A stretch of DNA of 64,000 nt from Hymenobacter sp. YC55 (lineage in GTDB: Bacteria; Bacteroidota; Bacteroidia; Cytophagales; Hymenobacteraceae), in assembly GCF_029433095.1 (NCBI RefSeq), contig NZ_JARNTX010000001.1, positions 2,356,001 through 2,420,000 of the forward strand, given 5' to 3'. The position numbers and the translations under genes were made by a program. Shown here piece after piece: positions 29,355-36,544 of this stretch (its first letter is position 1; each line of letters opens with the position of its first letter). The notes under the pieces are model-generated. The model was not told where the DNA came from and made no database searches. It saw only the letters and a list, made by a program, of their open reading frames with translations.

Positions 29355-29428
29355 CGAAGCGCTGCTGAGCTAGCCCCTGCACGATTTACGTTCGACAGTC
29401 GGGCCGATGCTAGCTAAGCAGCGTTTCG
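29355..29428. repeat. 20-base imperfect inverted repeat
   Basis: Arms at 29355-29374 (containing CGCTGCT and AGCTAGC) and 29409-29428 pair at 18 of 20 positions plus one wobble, around a 34-base loop, just after the PPOX-fold gene. Possible mRNA 3' structure. Confidence 0.45.
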
Positions 29429-29478
29429 TTTAGCTACCCAAACAACCAATACCCTAATGTCTTTCTGAGCTATCTACG

Positions 29479-29508
29479 AAGGGGCGGAAGCAATTCCGCC
29501 CCTTTATT
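29479..29508 (+). terminator. Terminator after the PPOX-fold gene
   Basis: An 11-bp perfect stem (AAGGGGCGGAA and complement) with a 4-base loop, followed by TTATTGTTG. It lies 141 bases past the stop. Confidence 0.7.
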
Positions 29509-29628
29509 GTTGATTAGTGACATGCATAGTGCAGGCTAAACTATACTGTTGCGCCCCATGCTACCTTGCCTTGATTGTTTAGAACAGGCTTTTACCTCTA
29601 GGCTTACGTTACCTTAACGCTGCTTTAC

Positions 29629-30348
29629 TTGCTTACCACTGTTACTCTATTTACGCTCCGCCCCAATCAGAAGCGGTGGGGACTGGCCCAAATGGGCACC
29701 TCGCCGCCGCAGTTGCAGCGGGTGACGGGTCTGCTATTTTTTAAGCTAGCGGGCAGTGGGGCGGACAACGGTTTCGGGTTGTGGCCCAATCTGCACCGCT
29801 ACGGCTTCTTGGCCGTTTGGGAATCCGCAGAGGCCGCAGCCGCCTTCTTTGCCTCACACCCGCTCTGGCAAGAGTATCGCCAGCGAAGCACCGAAATGTG
29901 GGCAGTGGATTTATTGCCTTTGAAGTCGCACGGCTTTTGGGACGGAGTCAACCCGTTCAACTATCCTACCTCGGAAACTACCGTGCCCGACGATGCCCCC
30001 GTGGCCGTGCTAACCCGCGCCTCTATCCGGTGGCAGAAAACCTGGCGCTTTTGGCAATACGTAGCCCCCACCAGCGCCGCCGTAGCCCACGCCGATGGGG
30101 TGCGCGCAGCCATCGGCCTCGGCGAGTTGCCCATCATCCGGCAAGCCACGTTCAGCGTGTGGGAATCCGCCCGAAAGATGCAGCAATACGCCTACCGCGA
30201 CGCTACCCACCGCGAAGTCATCAAGCTAACCCGCCAGGAAAACTGGTACGGCGAAGAACTCTTCGCCCGCTTCCAGGTCCTGCGCAGCGAAGGAACATTG
30301 GACGGCATTAACCCGCTGGAAGTTCTGGAAGCAACGCCACCAGTTTAA
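29629..30348 (+). CDS. Spheroidene monooxygenase (CrtA)-like protein
   Basis: A 239-residue protein of the CrtA family. Motifs WGLAQMG near residue 17, a GLLFFKLAGSG segment, LAVWES, VLTRASIRWQKTWRFW and a C-terminal IRQATFSVWESARKMQQYAYRD, HREVIK and WYGEELFARFQV all fit. CrtA enzymes are haem-containing oxygenases that add keto groups to carotenoids. The start is TTG at 29629: a stop lies ten codons upstream and no ATG or GTG is between, and the next ATG would cut the first strand. No other carotenoid gene is near. The exact substrate is unknown; carotenoid oxidation is inference from family. Confidence 0.75.
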   Translation: MLTTVTLFTLRPNQKRWGLAQMGTSPPQLQRVTGLLFFKLAGSGADNGFGLWPNLHRYGFLAVWESAEAAAAFFASHPLWQEYRQRSTEMWAVDLLPLKSHGFWDGVNPFNYPTSETTVPDDAPVAVLTRASIRWQKTWRFWQYVAPTSAAVAHADGVRAAIGLGELPIIRQATFSVWESARKMQQYAYRDATHREVIKLTRQENWYGEELFARFQVLRSEGTLDGINPLEVLEATPPV

Positions 30349-30423
30349 ACAGACCATCCTTCTTATTGATTACCAACTATTTCGCCTTACCATGAGGCAC
30401 TTTAGAGCTAGAAAGTTAGAGAA

Positions 30424-30654
30424 CTAGTTTCCCTTCTCAGCCGAGGATGGGTTTGGGGGGGTGACTGACGCCAGAGCAGCCCTAGCGGAACGTCATGCTG
30501 AGCGGAGTCGAAGCATCTCGCCCGAATCGTTGAGCTAGCACCACAACGTCAGCACGCGAGATGCTTCGACTCCGCTCAGCATGACAATACTATTACAATG
30601 TCAGCAACGAATATCAACCACCCCTGGCCCCTCCTCGGCTGAGGAGGGAACTAG
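30424..30654. repeat. Outer inverted repeat enclosing copy b
   Basis: Left arm at 30424-30451 and right arm ending at 30654 carry CTAGTT, CTCAGCCGAGGA and GGG blocks in opposite orientation with a few mismatches and one gap. The element is another palindromic family, with copy b of the main family in its loop. It is part of the 554-base gap 30349-30902, which holds no convincing gene. Confidence 0.65.
30492..30585. repeat. Palindromic composite repeat, copy b (tails C and B)
   Basis: Perfect 30-base arms (starting GTCATGCTGAGCGGAG, ending AAGCATCTCGC) enclose a 34-base loop made of tail C (CCGAATCGTTGAG) and, inverted, tail B (GTGCTGACGTTG). The loop is the reverse complement of the loop of copy f except for one base. 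Confidence 0.9.
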
Positions 30655-30736
30655 CTTTTTTAGCCACAAAAGGTGGGGTATGGTGTACTGAGAAATACTT
30701 CTGTATTCCTCTTCTACCCCTCCGTTCTGGAAAACC

Positions 30737-30790
30737 ACCCTACCGTTTTGGTAGGGTTTACTGAGCCTTCGAATGTTAGATTCGAAGGCT
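30737..30790. promoter_or_regulatory. Tandem hairpins upstream of the envelope cassette
   Basis: Two perfect hairpins follow each other: ACCCTACC with a 5-base loop (30737-30757) and AGCCTTCGAAT with a 5-base loop (30764-30790). An AT-rich stretch with a 14-base near palindrome (ATAACA, CT, TGTTAT at 30801-30814) comes next, then the cassette start at 30903. They may be leader structures or a terminator for CrtA-like read-through. No promoter match was found. Confidence 0.5.
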
Positions 30791-30902
30791 AATTTATTTT
30801 ATAACACTTGTTATCAAATATTTAACTAAATAAAATCAGAGAAAATGGGACGCGGCATTGGTCTTGGATTCTGGCATCCATCACCAATTCACCAACACTC
30901 CC

Positions 30903-31892
30903 ATGAACACTCTACTACCTACCGACCAACCCACCGACTTGCCGAAGTGGCAGCAGCCCGAAAAAGTGGCGGGGTGGGTCTTTCTGGCTGGCCTTGTAGG
31001 GGCCGGCGTGTACAGTTGGGGCGTCATCGTGCCCTATCTCGTCGACATTGTGTTCGACACCGTGAAGCTCGGGATTGGGCTTGGGGTGCTGTTTGCCCTG
31101 TTTCTGCTGGTTACCAACAAGCGGATTAAGGCGGGTCTCTGGTACGCCGGGCAGCGCATCTTCCGTACGGCGGCGGGCATCTTCGTCAATACCGACCCTA
31201 TCGGTATCATGGAAGACTACATCCGGAACACCGAGAAGGAAGCCCGCAACATGGAGGGTGAGGTCGGCCACATCGAAGGCGCTCATGAACTGGTGAAGCG
31301 CAAGCTGACCGACAATCAGAACCAGATGCAGGAGTACCTGGCCTTGGCTGCCTCGGCTACCCGCCAGGGCGAAAAAGACGCCGCCGACAGCTACGCCTCC
31401 CGCGCCGCCCAACTCCAGGACTACAACCAGCGCCTCACGCCCATGCTCACCACCACGGCCAACGTGAGTTTGGTGATGCGCCAGATCCTGAAAGCCGCCC
31501 TGCGCCAAATCGACAACAGCAAGTTCAAGGTCGGGTTGCTGAAAGACGAATACGCCCTGGTGAAGCGCACCAGCTCCGGTATGCGGGCCGCCATGAACAT
31601 CCTGCGCGGCGACCCCGACAAGAAGTACTTCTTCGACCTCGCCACCGACCGAGTGGCGCAGGACATGGCCGCGCAGCTCGGCCAGATCAAGCAAGCCATG
31701 CGCTACTCGCAGGAGTTCGTCAAGGAAATGGACATCCAGAACGGCGTCATGAGCGAGAAAGGCCAGCGCCTGCTCGGCATGTACCAGAAAGGCGAGTTCA
31801 GCGCCATCATGGACGAAAAGCCCCAAGCCCCACAGTCACCCAACCAAATCCGCAAAGCCTCCAATGATGCCTATTCTAGCCTGCTTGACTAG
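30903..31892 (+). CDS. Membrane-anchored PspA-like coiled-coil protein
   Basis: A 329-residue protein; ATG at 30903 chosen because it directly precedes the conserved part. Two hydrophobic helices (about 23-47 and 51-71) are followed by a cytoplasm- or periplasm-facing helical region (about 95-300) rich in Glu, Lys and Gln, including a PspA-like stretch from NTDPIGIMEDYIRNTEKEARNM. PspA/IM30 proteins protect and remodel the membrane; the usual form is soluble, whereas this has its own membrane hairpin. The similarity is weak and is inference. It is the first gene of a four-gene plus-strand cassette with an OmpA-fused binding protein, a permease and an ATPase. It may sense or support the membrane part of that transporter. 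Confidence 0.6.
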   Translation: MNTLLPTDQPTDLPKWQQPEKVAGWVFLAGLVGAGVYSWGVIVPYLVDIVFDTVKLGIGLGVLFALFLLVTNKRIKAGLWYAGQRIFRTAAGIFVNTDPIGIMEDYIRNTEKEARNMEGEVGHIEGAHELVKRKLTDNQNQMQEYLALAASATRQGEKDAADSYASRAAQLQDYNQRLTPMLTTTANVSLVMRQILKAALRQIDNSKFKVGLLKDEYALVKRTSSGMRAAMNILRGDPDKKYFFDLATDRVAQDMAAQLGQIKQAMRYSQEFVKEMDIQNGVMSEKGQRLLGMYQKGEFSAIMDEKPQAPQSPNQIRKASNDAYSSLLD

Positions 31893-32064
31893 CTTTTTGC
31901 TAATGACCCTGGTGCTAGCGGGCCTGAATACCTTCTTCCCCGTAGCGCCCCTCAGCCAGCTTCGCTCCGCGCCCACGGTGGCGCCTCACACGCAGCTTGT
32001 CTTCGCCACAGCATCTAAAGCAGCCCCCGTAGCAGCGTGGCGTCCCACTTTTCCCCAATTCTAA
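31864..32064 (+). CDS. Possible small exported peptide overlapping the PspA-like gene
   Basis: A 66-residue frame begins 29 bases before the previous stop in another frame. It starts MMPILACLTSFLLMTLVLAG, which resembles a signal peptide or single membrane helix, and the rest is Ala/Pro-rich without recognisable domain. The overlap would allow translational coupling. It may equally be chance, since it ends shortly before repeat copy c. No family recognised. Confidence 0.25.
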   Translation: MMPILACLTSFLLMTLVLAGLNTFFPVAPLSQLRSAPTVAPHTQLVFATASKAAPVAAWRPTFPQF

Positions 32065-32082
32065 TAAAGTTAAAAAGGAACG

Positions 32083-32191
32083 GTCATGCTGAGCTTGCCG
32101 AAGCATCTCGCGTGCTGATGCCGGAGCACTAAATGAGGTTACCACACCAGCGAGATGCTTCGACTTTGCCTGCAGCTCCGCTCAGCATGAC
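32083..32191. repeat. Palindromic composite repeat, copy c (tails B and A)
   Basis: Outer ends GTCATGCTGAGC and complement, shared AAGCATCTCGC half-sites, left tail GTGCTGATGCC (B-like), right tail TGGTGTGGTAACC (A-like). The loop is similar to that of copy a. It lies between the first and second genes of the envelope cassette; 31893-32257 otherwise holds only the doubtful small frame. Confidence 0.8.
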
Positions 32192-32257
32192 GACCTAATT
32201 AAAAAGGTGCTACACCCGCTTACCTCCTAACTCCTGACTTCTAGCTTCTTCCATATC

Positions 32258-34036
32258 ATGACTACTCGCGGTAAAATTGTAATTGGCCTGCTCATCGTAG
32301 TGGCCCTCTATTTCGGCATCAACAAGGTGGTTTCCAGTGGTGCTGTGTTCAAGAAAGCCGACACGCAGTCGGTGCTGCTCAACTCCATTGAGCTGCCCAC
32401 CGCCGCCAGCAACGGCAACCGGGCCAACATTGCGGTGCCGCTGGCGGCCTTGCCCGGCACCACGCCCGCCGAAAAGGGCACGCCCATCACGTGGGAAGTA
32501 ATGGCCTGGAACTCGCAAATGGCCGGTATGCTGGCCAACGGCGGCCCCCGCACCACCCAAGGCTCGGCCATGGCCGCCAACGGTCTCGACCTGCAGATTG
32601 TACGCCAGGACGACGTAGCCAAAATGCAAGCCGACCTGGTGAAGAACGCCGCTGACCTCGACGCCAACCCCAACACGCCGGGCCTGATTGTGAGCATCAT
32701 GGGCGACGGATTGCCCGGCTTCTCGGCGGTGCAGGAACAACTTAAAAAAGCCGGTACGCAGCTCCAAATCATCCCTTACTCGGTAGGTAAATCGTTCGGC
32801 GAAGACAAGCTGATGGGCCCGAAAGAGTGGCTCGACAACCCCAAGCTGGCCGTGGGCAAAACCATTGCCTGCTACCTGCGCGACGGTGACCAAAACATTG
32901 CCCTGAAATGGTGCGCCGACAACGGCCTCAAAGTCAACCCCGACGAAACCACCTACGACCCCGAAGCCGTGAACTTTATGTCGGCCTCTGACTTCCTGGT
33001 AGCCGCCGAAAAGTACATCGTCGGCAAGCCTGAGCAGCGCACCAAAGTGGTAAACGGCAAAAACACCGGCGTGAAAATCGACGTGGTAGCCGACGCCGTA
33101 GCCACCTGGACGCCCGGCGACGTGAACATTGCCAAGCAAAAAGGCGGCCTGGTTAGCATCGTGTCCACCAAAGACTACTCCAACCAGATGCCCAACATCA
33201 TGGTGACCACCAAGCGCTGGTACGATGCCCACCAGAAGGAAGTAGCTGGCCTGATGACTGCCTTCGCTGTGGCCGGCGACCAAGTGAAAAGCCACCCCGA
33301 AGCGCTGAAGCGGGCCGCTGATATTTCGGCCGACGTGTACGCCGACAAAGACAAAAACGGCGCGTACTGGCTGAAGTACTACAAAGGCGTGAGCGAAGCC
33401 GACCGCACCGGTGAAGTGGTGGAGCTTGGCGGTAGCAAGGCCTCCAACTTCGCCGACAACCTGGCCTTGTTCGGCCTCGAAGAAGGTGGCACCAACATCT
33501 ACGCCTCCGTCTACAAAACCTTCGGCGACGTGCAAAGCCGCCTTTACCCCAAGGAGCTGCCAAGCTACGTCCCCCTCGACCAGATGCTGGACCTCAGCTT
33601 GCTGAAGAACATGCAGGCGCAGTACAAAGGCAAAGCCGTAGCCCCCGCCGACCAGCAGAAGTTTGCCGACGACGAAATCCGCCGCAACGTAAGCAAGCGG
33701 GCCTGGAACATCGAGTTCAATACCGGCCAAAGCTCCTTCACCCCCGCCGCCGAGCGTGAGCTCAACCAGCTCTTCGACGACCTGGTAGTGGCCGGTAACC
33801 TGAAAGTAGCCGTGCACGGCCACACCGACAACGTCGGCGACCCGCAAAAAAACCAGCAACTCTCCGAAGACCGCGCCATGGCCGTGCGCGAGTGGCTGCA
33901 ACAAAAAAGCAGCAGTACTTTCCCCGAAGGCCGCGTGCAAGTCTACGCCCACGGCGCCACCGAACCCGTGGTGAGCAACGCCACCCCCACCGGCAAAGCC
34001 AAAAACCGCCGCGTGGAAGTGGTCCTCGGCAACTAA
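32258..34036 (+). CDS. ABC substrate-binding protein fused to an OmpA peptidoglycan-binding domain
   Basis: A 592-residue protein. An N-terminal helix (about 6-24) without a clear cleavage site acts as a membrane anchor. Residues about 45-430 resemble NMT1/SsuA-type periplasmic binding proteins (segments GDGLPGFSAVQEQLKKAG, MVTTKRWYDAHQKEVAGLM). Residues about 483-592 form an OmpA-like domain: WNIEFNTGQSSF, then HGHTDNVGD with D524, the residue that binds diaminopimelate, LSEDRAMAVREWL and NRRVEV with the second wall-binding Arg. The protein may therefore be tied to the inner membrane at one end and the peptidoglycan at the other. Similar fusions are annotated in other Bacteroidota as phosphate ABC binding/OmpA proteins, but substrate is not known. 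The permease and ATPase genes follow. Confidence 0.82.
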   Translation: MTTRGKIVIGLLIVVALYFGINKVVSSGAVFKKADTQSVLLNSIELPTAASNGNRANIAVPLAALPGTTPAEKGTPITWEVMAWNSQMAGMLANGGPRTTQGSAMAANGLDLQIVRQDDVAKMQADLVKNAADLDANPNTPGLIVSIMGDGLPGFSAVQEQLKKAGTQLQIIPYSVGKSFGEDKLMGPKEWLDNPKLAVGKTIACYLRDGDQNIALKWCADNGLKVNPDETTYDPEAVNFMSASDFLVAAEKYIVGKPEQRTKVVNGKNTGVKIDVVADAVATWTPGDVNIAKQKGGLVSIVSTKDYSNQMPNIMVTTKRWYDAHQKEVAGLMTAFAVAGDQVKSHPEALKRAADISADVYADKDKNGAYWLKYYKGVSEADRTGEVVELGGSKASNFADNLALFGLEEGGTNIYASVYKTFGDVQSRLYPKELPSYVPLDQMLDLSLLKNMQAQYKGKAVAPADQQKFADDEIRRNVSKRAWNIEFNTGQSSFTPAAERELNQLFDDLVVAGNLKVAVHGHTDNVGDPQKNQQLSEDRAMAVREWLQQKSSSTFPEGRVQVYAHGATEPVVSNATPTGKAKNRRVEVVLGN

Positions 34037-34050
34037 AAGGAAGGCACAAG

Positions 34051-34205
34051 AACGTCATGCTGAGCTTGTCGAAGCATCTCGCGTGCTGACGTTGCCAAAC
34101 TCCCCGTCATGCTGAGCGCAGCCGAAGCATCTCGCTAGTGTGGTATAATCAGTTAGCCTCACAACGTCAGCACGCGAGATACTTCGACAAGCTCAGCATG
34201 ACGTT
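34051..34205. repeat. Palindromic composite repeat, copy d (B, inner A half, B)
   Basis: Arms of 44 bases at 34051-34094 and 34162-34205 differ by one base and both end in tail B (GTGCTGACGTTG). The loop contains a lone left-oriented half-element (from 34105) with tail A (TAGTGTGGTATAATC). It starts 15 bases past the binding-protein stop and ends 27 bases before the permease start. Confidence 0.88.
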
Positions 34206-34231
34206 CTTCTTTCCTTGTTTATTCTCTGCTC

Positions 34232-35008
34232 ATGAAAAATCTATTTATCCCGAATGCCCAACCGCGCCAGTCGGTTTTCCTGACCATGGTGGCTTGCCAG
34301 GTACTGGTGCTGCTGATGCTGTGGCTACTGTATCCGCTCAAGCTGTTCCCAACGCTCGGCGAAGTACTGACTGCCTTCCAGGACCTGGTGAGCACGCAGG
34401 GCTTGATTCAGGAGCTGTGGGCCAGCTTGACAACAGCCATTCAGGCGGTGGCTATGGCAACGGTGCTGGCCCTATTCATCTCCTACCTCACGGCGCTGCC
34501 GTTCTTCCGGCCCCTGGCCTACGCCGCCACCAAGCTACGCTACCTTACCTTAACGGGCCTCACCTTCTTTATGGCCCTCATGCTTAGCTCGGGCCACCAA
34601 GTGAAGCTCTCGGTGCTGGTGTTCGGGGCCACAGTGTACTTCGTGACGGGCATGACCAGCGTGATTCTGACCACCACGCAAGAGGAAATGGACCACGCCC
34701 GCACTCTTGGCATGAGCGAATGGCGCAGCTTTTTCGAGGTGATTGTACTCGGAAAGCTCGACGACATGCTGGAAGTAGTCCGCCAGAACTTCGCTATCAT
34801 CTGGACCATGATTACGCTGGTCGAGACGCTCTACCAGTCGGAAGGCGGTATTGGCCTACTACTCTACAAGCAAAACCGCTACCTGCATCTAGCCGGCGTG
34901 GTGTCCATCCAACTGGTTATCCTGGCCGTCGGCGCCCTGCAAGACTACCTCTTCGTGCTCCTGCGCCGCGTGTTCTTCCCCTATTCAAGTCTTAGCACTG
35001 CGCGCTAA
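34232..35008 (+). CDS. ABC transporter permease, TauC/SsuC-like
   Basis: A 258-residue inner-membrane protein with about six hydrophobic helices, beginning at about residues 20-35. The cytoplasmic EAA-type loop lies at about 150-175: MDHARTLGMSEWRSFFEVIVL has the Gly at its usual place. This is the coupling helix that contacts the ATPase. Only one permease gene exists, so a homodimer is likely. The family moves nitrate, sulfonates, taurine and related anions, usually inward; direction and substrate here are unknown. The gene sits between the OmpA-fused binding protein and the ATPase. Confidence 0.85.
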   Translation: MKNLFIPNAQPRQSVFLTMVACQVLVLLMLWLLYPLKLFPTLGEVLTAFQDLVSTQGLIQELWASLTTAIQAVAMATVLALFISYLTALPFFRPLAYAATKLRYLTLTGLTFFMALMLSSGHQVKLSVLVFGATVYFVTGMTSVILTTTQEEMDHARTLGMSEWRSFFEVIVLGKLDDMLEVVRQNFAIIWTMITLVETLYQSEGGIGLLLYKQNRYLHLAGVVSIQLVILAVGALQDYLFVLLRRVFFPYSSLSTAR

Positions 35009-35041
35009 AACGGTAACAGAGCCCCCACCTCTATCCTCTCT

Positions 35042-35151
35042 CCATCTGTCATCCTGAGCTTGCGAAGGACCTTTTCTCGGTAAAACGGCAGGTGCTACTA
35101 CGGCTTGTTCTGCGGGTATAAGGTCCTTCGCAAGCTCAGGATGACAGATGG
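35042..35151. repeat. Palindromic repeat of a second family, copy e
   Basis: Perfect 32-base arms (35042-35073 and 35120-35151), with TCATCCTGAGCTTGCGAAGG as their centre, enclose a 46-base loop. The sequence is similar in design to the main family but has CATCCTGAG and GAAGGACC in place of CATGCTGAG and GAAGCATC. It lies between permease and ATPase genes. Confidence 0.85.
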
Positions 35152-35232
35152 GAAGGATTAATAGCAGCTGCAAAGAAGCTCAGTACGATTATCCTCTCCT
35201 CACAATTTCACCACTTCACAAATTCACCATCC

Positions 35233-36066
35233 GTGACTCCTCTCCCGCACAACTACAAAGAACCAGTCCTCACGCTGCAAAACGTATCCATGACGTTCAA
35301 CGGGGAAGTCGTGCTGCGCGACATCAATGCGCAGGTGCTCGACGTAGTGCGGCCGGGCATGAACCAGGGGCAGGTCGTCGGGTTCTACGGTCGCTCCGGC
35401 ATCGGTAAATCGGTGCTGTGCCGCATCATGGCCGGACTGCTGGCCCCGAGTAGCGGCACGGTGCAAGTGGGCGTCGAGCAGTTGCCGGTGAAACCGGGCA
35501 TGGTGGGCCTCGTGCAGCAGCGCTACCCCCTCTTCGACCACCGCACCCTGCACGACAACCTGCTGGTGGCCGCCCTCCGCAAGTACGACCCCGACGAAGC
35601 CCAACGCCAGGTAGCGTCGTATCTGGACCGATTTTGCCTCACGCCGCACCGCAAAAAGTACCCCGCCCACCTCTCCGGTGGCCAGCGCCAGCGCGCCGCC
35701 ATTGCCCAACAGCTGCTCTGCTCCGAGCACCTCATCCTCCTCGACGAGCCCTTCTCCGGCCTCGACGTAGCTATGATCGACGAGGTCAAGAAAATCATCC
35801 TCGAAGTCACGACCATGAACGAGCTTAACACTGTCGTCATCGTCTCCCACGACATTGCCACCACCACCGCCCTCGCCGACCGGCTGTGGCTGCTCGGCTA
35901 CGAGCGGGACGCCGCCGGCCAGCTCATCCCCGGCGCCACCATCACTCAACAACACCAGTATAACCTAGCTGAAATGGGATTGGCCTGGCACCCCAACGTA
36001 GAAGCCGAACCCGAATTCGCGCAGTTCGTGGAGGAGATTAAAAGCGAGATTCGAGGAAGGGCTTAA
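35233..36066 (+). CDS. ABC transporter ATP-binding protein
   Basis: A 277-residue ATPase. The GTG at 35233 was chosen because the first strand of the domain (VLTLQNVSMTF) starts about 12 residues later; the next ATG would cut it. Walker A is GRSGIGKS, Q-loop QQRYPLF, signature LSGGQRQR, Walker B LILLDEPFSGLD and the His switch VSHD. An insertion after the first strand (VLDVVRPGMNQGQVVG) is longer than in TauB/SsuB. The C-terminal extension (about 240-277, from QQHQYNLAEMG) is not part of the ATPase core and is unassigned. It powers the permease encoded upstream. Confidence 0.92.
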   Translation: MTPLPHNYKEPVLTLQNVSMTFNGEVVLRDINAQVLDVVRPGMNQGQVVGFYGRSGIGKSVLCRIMAGLLAPSSGTVQVGVEQLPVKPGMVGLVQQRYPLFDHRTLHDNLLVAALRKYDPDEAQRQVASYLDRFCLTPHRKKYPAHLSGGQRQRAAIAQQLLCSEHLILLDEPFSGLDVAMIDEVKKIILEVTTMNELNTVVIVSHDIATTTALADRLWLLGYERDAAGQLIPGATITQQHQYNLAEMGLAWHPNVEAEPEFAQFVEEIKSEIRGRA

Positions 36067-36071
36067 GCAGA

Positions 36072-36467
36072 TTATTTACCGTGAGTTAGTTCAACTATCT
36101 GACTATTTCTAGAATCTAAAATAATACGAAATGTACCGCCGTCTACATTCTCAGACAACGTTCCTATGATTACCCAATATTGATTAACAAGATAAACCTC
36201 GTACGGCTTTTGTTCAAGAACCTGCTGCTTCCCATAGGCATGAAATAAAATCGGCTCAGCTGCACGCAGAGCAGATATACTATCGGGCAGCGGCTTGCTC
36301 TTGCTCTGTTCAGCAACAGGCTTTAATGGATTTTTTAATGCTTCTTGTAGCGCTTGAACCGCCAACTGACGTCCGAGCATCACATGGGTTTCTTTTCTTT
36401 GGGCGCAGGCTATTGTACTCGATACAATTAAGCACATCCCACAAATCAATTCTGTTGTAACCCGCAT
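36072..36467 (-). CDS. Exported NTF2-fold immunity-like protein
   Basis: A 131-residue protein with a signal peptide (about 1-22, ending TIACAQ). The body resembles the NTF2-fold immunity family: AEPILFHAYGKQQVLEQKPYEV, followed by YWVIIGTLSENVDGGTFRIILDS and ending LTHGK. Families of this kind protect against polymorphic toxins, but no toxin gene is adjacent. The sequence is AT-richer than its neighbours, and it lies convergent to the ATPase gene with only 5 bases between stops. It may be an orphan immunity gene or a periplasmic protein unrelated to toxins. Family call is from memory. Confidence 0.6.
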   Translation of the reverse strand: MRVTTELICGMCLIVSSTIACAQRKETHVMLGRQLAVQALQEALKNPLKPVAEQSKSKPLPDSISALRAAEPILFHAYGKQQVLEQKPYEVYLVNQYWVIIGTLSENVDGGTFRIILDSRNSQIVELTHGK

Positions 36468-36544
36468 TTACAGCTTAATATAATTAGTATCGATACAAAA
36501 TAGGTATTGATTCAACATTTGAATACTAGTAATACCCCCTTATA

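Noticed and set aside
32210..33952. 580-codon open frame antisense to the OmpA-fused binding protein
   Set aside because: Same kind of shadow; the sense strand has clear domain motifs.
30903..36066. Cassette as a Pst phosphate transporter
   Set aside because: Only one permease of the TauC/SsuC type, no PhoU, and the binding domain resembles NMT1/SsuA more than PstS.
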